Source: JAWKTM01 sp041399085
Lineage (GTDB): Bacteria; Planctomycetota; Planctomycetia; Pirellulales; Pirellulaceae
NCBI GenBank assembly: GCA_041399085.1
Contig: JAWKTM010000119.1
Span: forward strand, 1 to 10,099
Reading direction: 5' to 3'
DNA length: 10,099 nt
Of the stretch, positions 6,486 through 10,099 are shown piece by piece. The position numbers and the translations under genes were made by a program. The first letter of the stretch is position 1. The number at the start of each line of letters is the position of its first letter. Below the pieces are notes generated by a model. That model had not been told where the DNA came from, ran no database searches, and was given only the letters and a program-made list of their open reading frames with translations.

Positions 6486-7949
6486 TTATTTCGTCTCCGT
6501 GCGAGCGGCTTCCGCGTCGCGCATCTGTTGTTCCATGGCCGTGAAACGCCGCAGCAGGTCCTCGACGATTCGTGGCTGTTGAGTCGCCACGTTGATTTGT
6601 TCGGCCGGGTCGTTCTTCAAGTCGAACAGCGCCGCTCCCTTGGCTTCGTCGCCGCGGTTGACGCCGGGAAATTCGCTGGGACGAGCCTGTTCGGCTTGAG
6701 ACAGAATCGTCTTGCCGTCGGGAGCGCGGGGATCGACCCAATCGTCGCCGCGGCGATCCGGCGGCGGAGTGCCGCGCGGATGCAGCTTCCAGCGTTCGGT
6801 GCGGATCGCCCGTAGTTGTCCGCCCGTGATGGCGAACAATGCGTCATGGCGGCTCTTCGCGTCGGACGTCAGCAATGGCATCAGATCGTTGCCGTCGATC
6901 ACGCGGTCCAGCGGCGGTTTCAATCCGGTGGCGACCAGCGCCGTGGTGAACACGTCCATGATGATCGCCGGTTCGTGGCTGACATGGCCGGCCGGGATAA
7001 CGCCCGGCAACCGCGCGATCAACGGCACTCGCAGACCGCCTTCCCACCACTGGGATTTCATCCCGCGCAATCCGCCCGTGCTGCCGCCGTACCACGGACC
7101 GTTGTCGCTGGTGAAAATGACCAGCGTCCGCTCGGCCAGCTTCAGTTCGTCGAGCCGCGTTAGCAACCGCCCGATCTCCGCATCCAATTCGGCAATGACA
7201 TCGCCGTACAATCCCGAGCCGCTCTTTTGATAAAACGCGTCCGAAGCGGCCAGCGGTTTGTGCGGCATCGCGTGCGGCAGATACAGAAAGAACGGCTCGT
7301 CCTCGTGCCGCTCGATGAAGTCGATCGCACGATCGGTATAGCGGCGCGTCAGCGTGCGCTGGTCGACTGGATATTCAAACCGCTCGTTGTCCTTCCGCAG
7401 CTCGACGGGCCGCATGTCGTTGCTGTAAAGAATGCCCAAGTATTCGTCGAAACCGTGGCGCGTCGGGAAGTATTCCGGCTTGTGTCCGAGATGCCATTTG
7501 CCGATGCAGCACGTGTGGTAGCCGGCCTGCTGAAACAACTCGCCCAGCAACAACTCACTGTCGGGAATTCCTACGTCGTCGATGTTCGCGTCCGGCGCGG
7601 GATTGCGCAGCATGCCCGATCGAAACGGATAACGGCCGGTCAACAGCGAAGCTCGCGACGGCGCACAATAAGGGCAACTGCTTTGGAAATTGGTGAGCCG
7701 AGCGCCTTGGCGAGCCAGCCGGTCCAAGTTCGGCGTCTGGAAGCGTGGATGACCGTAGCAACCAAGGTCGCCGTAGCCCAGGTCATCGGCGTAGATGATG
7801 ATCACGTTGCGTCGTTCGGCGGCCGAGGCCGTTGCCTCTGGGGCATTCGCCTGTTGTGCGGCCGCATGGTGAACAAGTCCCAGCAAGCTGGCCATGAACA
7901 CGATGCAGTGGGCCAGTCGCCGAGTGAAGAGAGTTAGCGTCACGGTCAA
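6486..7949 (-). CDS. Exported formylglycine-type sulfatase (arylsulfatase A-like)
   Basis: This 487-residue enzyme belongs to the S1 sulfatase family, which hydrolyses sulfate esters. The signature CAPSRASLLTGR starts at C95, the cysteine converted to formylglycine. Other active-site parts are YADD (D55, D56), GKWHLG (150-155, K151 and H153), PHAMPHKP (H226), SDNG (D282, N283) and GMKSQWWEGG (K298). An N-terminal export signal (two arginines, then CIVFMASLLGLVHHAAA) likely ends near residue 31. The start is uncertain: the frame opens with TTG at 7949, GTG at 7943 is possible, and the first ATG (7895) would truncate the signal. A GGA lies shortly upstream of the TTG. The substrate cannot be read from the sequence; the family covers sulfated polysaccharides and glycolipids. 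The maturase needed for the formylglycine is not in this window. The gene is followed directly by the EVE gene. Confidence 0.92.
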   Translation of the reverse strand: MTVTLTLFTRRLAHCIVFMASLLGLVHHAAAQQANAPEATASAAERRNVIIIYADDLGYGDLGCYGHPRFQTPNLDRLARQGARLTNFQSSCPYCAPSRASLLTGRYPFRSGMLRNPAPDANIDDVGIPDSELLLGELFQQAGYHTCCIGKWHLGHKPEYFPTRHGFDEYLGILYSNDMRPVELRKDNERFEYPVDQRTLTRRYTDRAIDFIERHEDEPFFLYLPHAMPHKPLAASDAFYQKSGSGLYGDVIAELDAEIGRLLTRLDELKLAERTLVIFTSDNGPWYGGSTGGLRGMKSQWWEGGLRVPLIARLPGVIPAGHVSHEPAIIMDVFTTALVATGLKPPLDRVIDGNDLMPLLTSDAKSRHDALFAITGGQLRAIRTERWKLHPRGTPPPDRRGDDWVDPRAPDGKTILSQAEQARPSEFPGVNRGDEAKGAALFDLKNDPAEQINVATQQPRIVEDLLRRFTAMEQQMRDAEAARTETK

Positions 7950-8037
7950 GTTTTCCGGGGTTAATGTCAGCGGTTGCGATGTTTGTCGAGCGAGCGCGGT
8001 TCACGCTTCAGGCGGCTTCCCAACGTTCGCAAGGTCG

Positions 8038-8068
8038 ATTGTAAACAGACCGTTTCACGCGGGAAACG
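8038..8068 (-). promoter_or_regulatory. Possible sulfatase promoter with overlapping dyad operator
   Basis: On the minus strand TACAAT (8043-8038) matches 5 of 6 bases of the -10 consensus; no good -35 box is seen at 16-18 bases. A perfect dyad, CGTTTC-N6-GAAACG (8051-8068), covers the -35 zone, as an operator would, and CGTTTC recurs at 8094-8099. A 7-bp tandem repeat (AACGACG at 8065-8071 and 8072-8078) adjoins it. The regulator is unknown. Confidence 0.3.
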
Positions 8069-8134
8069 ACGAACGACGATTACGCTCGCGAAGCGTTTCG
8101 CCTTTTCCGAGTTCTTTCATTTTGGTTCATCTGA

Positions 8135-8162
8135 TTGACGATGAACCAGCTCGCGATACAAT
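8135..8162 (+). promoter_or_regulatory. Sigma70-type promoter of the SET-domain gene
   Basis: TTGACG (8135-8140) is followed after 16 bases by TACAAT (8157-8162). Each box matches 5 of 6 consensus bases. Transcription would start near 8169, giving a leader of about 27 bases to the ATG at 8196. This is the best promoter-like sequence in the window. Confidence 0.55.
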
Positions 8163-8195
8163 CGCCGCTGTCTTTCTCCAACGAATGGAAATCGT

Positions 8196-8645
8196 ATGTC
8201 AGCCAAGATGGATCGCGCAACGAAGCGCGTCGTTGTGGGGCCCACGTCTTTGGGCTTGGGCGTTTTCGCCGGACGTTCGTTCCGCCGCAATCAAACGATC
8301 GGCCATATCGAAGGCGATTTTGTCGACGATCCCGATTACGGTTCGGACTACTGCATCGATCTCGGCCCGGGCTATCTGTTGGAGCCCGCCGCGCCGTTTC
8401 GCTATCTGAATCACAGTTGCGAGCCGAACGCTCAATTGTGGTGCGTCGATGGCGAAGTGGGCGAGCCACCGACCGCTTGCCTGACGGCCTTGCGCACGAT
8501 TCGTCCCGGCGAGGAGCTGACGATCGACTACGGCTGGAGCGCCGACGTGGCGATCCCCTGCGGCTGCGGCACAGCCACCTGCCGCGGCTGGGTCGTCTCG
8601 CCCGAGGAACTTCCGAAGCTAACCCGCCGTCGCCGCTCACGCTGA
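8196..8645 (+). CDS. Small SET-domain protein, putative lysine methyltransferase
   Basis: The product is 149 residues with a compact SET domain. GLGVFAGRSF (20-29) is the N-terminal glycine-rich SET motif. RYLNHSCEPNAQL (69-81) holds the NHSC signature that binds S-adenosylmethionine and forms the knot-like active site. EELTIDYGW (106-114) carries the catalytic-type tyrosine Y112. A post-SET motif CGCGTATC supplies C122, C124 and C129, which with C75 match the four cysteine ligands of the eukaryotic post-SET zinc site. Family knowledge: SET enzymes transfer methyl groups to protein lysines. The target here is unknown and might be a DNA-binding or ribosomal protein. No signal peptide is present; the C-terminus is very basic (RRRRSR). 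The ATG at 8196 follows a weak GGAA and a good promoter; Met5 is an alternative start. It is divergent from the sulfatase. Confidence 0.9.
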   Translation: MSAKMDRATKRVVVGPTSLGLGVFAGRSFRRNQTIGHIEGDFVDDPDYGSDYCIDLGPGYLLEPAAPFRYLNHSCEPNAQLWCVDGEVGEPPTACLTALRTIRPGEELTIDYGWSADVAIPCGCGTATCRGWVVSPEELPKLTRRRRSR

Positions 8646-9026
8646 ATCTATCGAAGGCGGTTTTAGACTCTGAATCAATGCGTTTCGTTCTTCGAGCCTT
8701 CGCTGCCACAAAGACGATGGCAGTTTTCGACGAACGGCTGGTGCGTAGGTTTGCGTCGAACGATGTAATGCCGGTTGCGAGATGGCAAAAAACGTCTTGA
8801 TTTCGCGGCGTTGCGCGTAAGATTGCACGTGGGTCGCGAGCTGGCGATGGTCGATTTGGGGTTTCCGAAAACCCATGTGGCCGTGAATTCGCCTTGCGTG
8901 ACTGGACGCGGGGCCTCTACAAACATGGACGCGTCCGCCTTAACGAAGAACCGCGACGAAGCTTTGTCGGGGCGGGTGACGCGCGTGGTTGGGTCGTCGA
9001 TGAACGCCGAAGAGAGTTGAATCGTC
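8646..9026. other. 381-base spacer, no firmly supported gene
   Basis: This gap between the SET gene and the C25 peptidase gene has only short candidate ORFs on either strand, none recognised. It holds an imperfect hairpin at 8857-8875 (TGGG...CCCA outer, TTT/AAA inner, one mismatch) with no T-run, and a widely spaced 7-bp inverted repeat, CGAAGGC (8652-8658) and GCCTTCG (8696-8702). I found no tRNA-like or convincing promoter sequence. Confidence 0.5.
8775..9020 (+). CDS. Possible small hypothetical protein upstream of the C25 peptidase
   Basis: An 81-codon frame opens with TTG at 8775 and ends with TGA six bases before the peptidase ATG. About two thirds of its codons end in G or C, and third positions are richer in G/C than second positions, as in the real genes here. 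An internal ATG at 8847 would give 57 residues. There is no recognisable domain, signal peptide or transmembrane segment and no clear ribosome-binding site. An antisense frame of 117 codons covers much of the same DNA, so chance is a serious alternative. If real, it could be translationally linked to the peptidase gene. Confidence 0.22.
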   Translation: MRDGKKRLDFAALRVRLHVGRELAMVDLGFPKTHVAVNSPCVTGRGASTNMDASALTKNRDEALSGRVTRVVGSSMNAEES

Positions 9027-10099
9027 ATGCATGCGTTGCTGATATCGTTGCTGATTGCTCAAACGCCGATCGTTCCGGCGGGGACCCCGGCTCTCTCGCC
9101 GTCGGCGCTCGCACCCAGGCCGGCGGTTGTCGCCCCCGATACAGTGCTGGTCGCTCCGCAGGCGTTCATGTCGGCGCTGCAGCCGTGGATTCAATATCGC
9201 ACGGCGCAAGGGCATCGCATTTTGTACGTCACCAATCGGCAATCGGCCGAGTCGATTCGACGCGAGATTCGGATGGCGGCACGCGGCGGCCAACTCAAAT
9301 ATGTGCTGCTGGTCGGCGATGTCGCGCCGGAAGGCGTCGACGATCGAGAGGTGTTGGATCGCTGCACGCCGACGCACCTGGCCGAGGCTCAGGTGAATGT
9401 CCACTGGGGATCGGAGCCGAAGATCGCCACGGACAACTGGTACGCGGACTTGGACAACGACCAGATTCCCGATCTCGCCATTGGTCGCTTGCCGGCCGAC
9501 AGCCCCGAGGAACTGTCCGTGATGATTCAGAAGACGCTGGCCTACGAAAGCTCGTTGAACTTCGGGATGTGGCGGCAGCGGATCAATTTCGTGGCGGGCG
9601 TCGGCGGATTCGGTCCGTTGGTCGATTCGCTGTTGGAGATGACGACGTCGAAGTTTTTGACGGACGGGATTCCGTCGTCGTTCGACACCACGATGACTTA
9701 CGGCAGTTGGCGAAGCCCCTACTGTCCCGACCCGCGCAAGTTTCATCAACACACGGTCGGCCGCCTGAACGAAGGCTGTTTGTTCTGGGTGTACATCGGG
9801 CACGGACAGCGGACGTTTCTGGATCGAGTCCACACGCCGGGCGGCCAGCATCATATCTTGTCGACGGCCGATGTGGCCAAGTTGCAGTGCGATGACGGAC
9901 CGCCGATCGCAATGTTTCTGGCCTGTTATACGGGCGCTTTCGACTACACGCGCGATTGCTTGGCGGAAGAGATGTTGCGCAGCGAAGGTGGCCCGGTCGC
10001 CGTGTACAGCGGTTCGCGCGTGACGATGCCTTACGCCATGGCCGTCATGGGTACGGCGATGATGGACGAGTGCTTTCAGCGTCAGCGGCCGACCTTGGG
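9027..10099 (+). CDS. Gingipain-like C25 cysteine peptidase, 3' end cut by the window
   Basis: An open frame of 357 complete codons runs from the ATG at 9027 to the window end with no stop. It begins with a short hydrophobic segment (LLISLLIAQ) that could be an export signal, then a proline- and alanine-rich linker. The Peptidase_C25 domain shows KYVLLVGDV (91-99), TDNWYADLDNDQIPDLAIGR (135-154), FWVYIGHGQ (253-261) and FLACYTGAFDY (297-307). These give the His-Cys dyad H259 and C300. The following GGPVAVYSGS matches the strand after the catalytic Cys in gingipains. Family knowledge: these are secreted or surface peptidases, Arg- or Lys-specific in Porphyromonas; specificity here is unknown. 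A stop at 9018-9020 in the same frame fixes the ATG as the first start; a GAGAG lies about 11 bases upstream. The C-terminal architecture is not visible. Confidence 0.85.
   Translation, partial: MHALLISLLIAQTPIVPAGTPALSPSALAPRPAVVAPDTVLVAPQAFMSALQPWIQYRTAQGHRILYVTNRQSAESIRREIRMAARGGQLKYVLLVGDVAPEGVDDREVLDRCTPTHLAEAQVNVHWGSEPKIATDNWYADLDNDQIPDLAIGRLPADSPEELSVMIQKTLAYESSLNFGMWRQRINFVAGVGGFGPLVDSLLEMTTSKFLTDGIPSSFDTTMTYGSWRSPYCPDPRKFHQHTVGRLNEGCLFWVYIGHGQRTFLDRVHTPGGQHHILSTADVAKLQCDDGPPIAMFLACYTGAFDYTRDCLAEEMLRSEGGPVAVYSGSRVTMPYAMAVMGTAMMDECFQRQRPTL

Noticed and set aside
6484..6741. Upstream in-frame extension of the EVE protein
   Set aside because: It lies inside the sulfatase gene in a shifted frame and is Arg-rich. 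The EVE domain begins right after the ATG at 6483.
8857..8875. Intrinsic terminator for the SET gene
   Set aside because: Over 200 bases past the stop, with a mismatch in the stem and no T-run.
8940..9854. Minus-strand frame of 304 codons opposite the C25 peptidase
   Set aside because: Antisense shadow without recognisable features.
8894..9895. Plus-strand frame of 333 codons overlapping the C25 peptidase
   Set aside because: Gly- and Arg-rich translation in a shifted frame. The peptidase frame carries the conserved motifs and stays open to the window end.

Overview
The window looks like chromosomal DNA of a planctomycete, probably of the Pirellulales type. The support is the mix of families: a formylglycine sulfatase, an exported ThuA-like protein, an exported ceramidase-like hydrolase, a gingipain-like C25 peptidase and a small SET-domain protein. 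The DNA is GC-rich and codons favour G/C at the third position. No phage, plasmid, IS, CRISPR, rRNA or tRNA signal was seen. The lineage is inferred from gene content, not from a marker gene.

Layout. Bases 1-198 are a non-coding, repeat-bearing edge: two direct copies of a 26-bp unit, an inverted partial copy and a perfect hairpin. Seven genes then lie on the minus strand. In transcription order (right to left) they are sulfatase (7949-6486), EVE/THYN1-like protein (6483-5998), ThuA-like exported protein (5873-4992), neutral-ceramidase-like exported hydrolase (4879-3398), Rrf2-type regulator (3151-2741), HisN-like inositol-monophosphatase-family phosphatase (2643-1843) and UxaA-type altronate dehydratase (1752-199). 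A divergent control region (7950-8195) separates these from two plus-strand genes: a SET-domain protein (8196-8645) and, after a 381-base spacer, a C25 peptidase that starts at 9027 and runs off the right edge.

Likely transcription units. Sulfatase and EVE gene are separated by 2 bases and are probably translationally coupled. The thuA-like gene has a plausible promoter at 5917-5945. It is followed by a short hairpin with a T-run before the ceramidase-like gene, so the second gene may be read through at a reduced level. The Rrf2, hisN-like and uxaA-like genes are spaced 97 and 90 bases apart and may form one unit.

Functionally, the sulfatase, the ThuA-like protein, the ceramidase-like hydrolase and the C25 peptidase all carry export signals. 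They fit breakdown of sulfated polysaccharide, glycolipid and protein outside the cytoplasm. UxaA would work in uronate catabolism in the cytoplasm. The EVE and SET proteins belong to families better known from eukaryotic chromatin biology. I see no convincing undescribed multi-gene system. The best leads are the SET protein with its apparently complete post-SET zinc site, the sulfatase-EVE coupling, the left-edge repeats, and the truncated C25 peptidase with a possible small upstream ORF.
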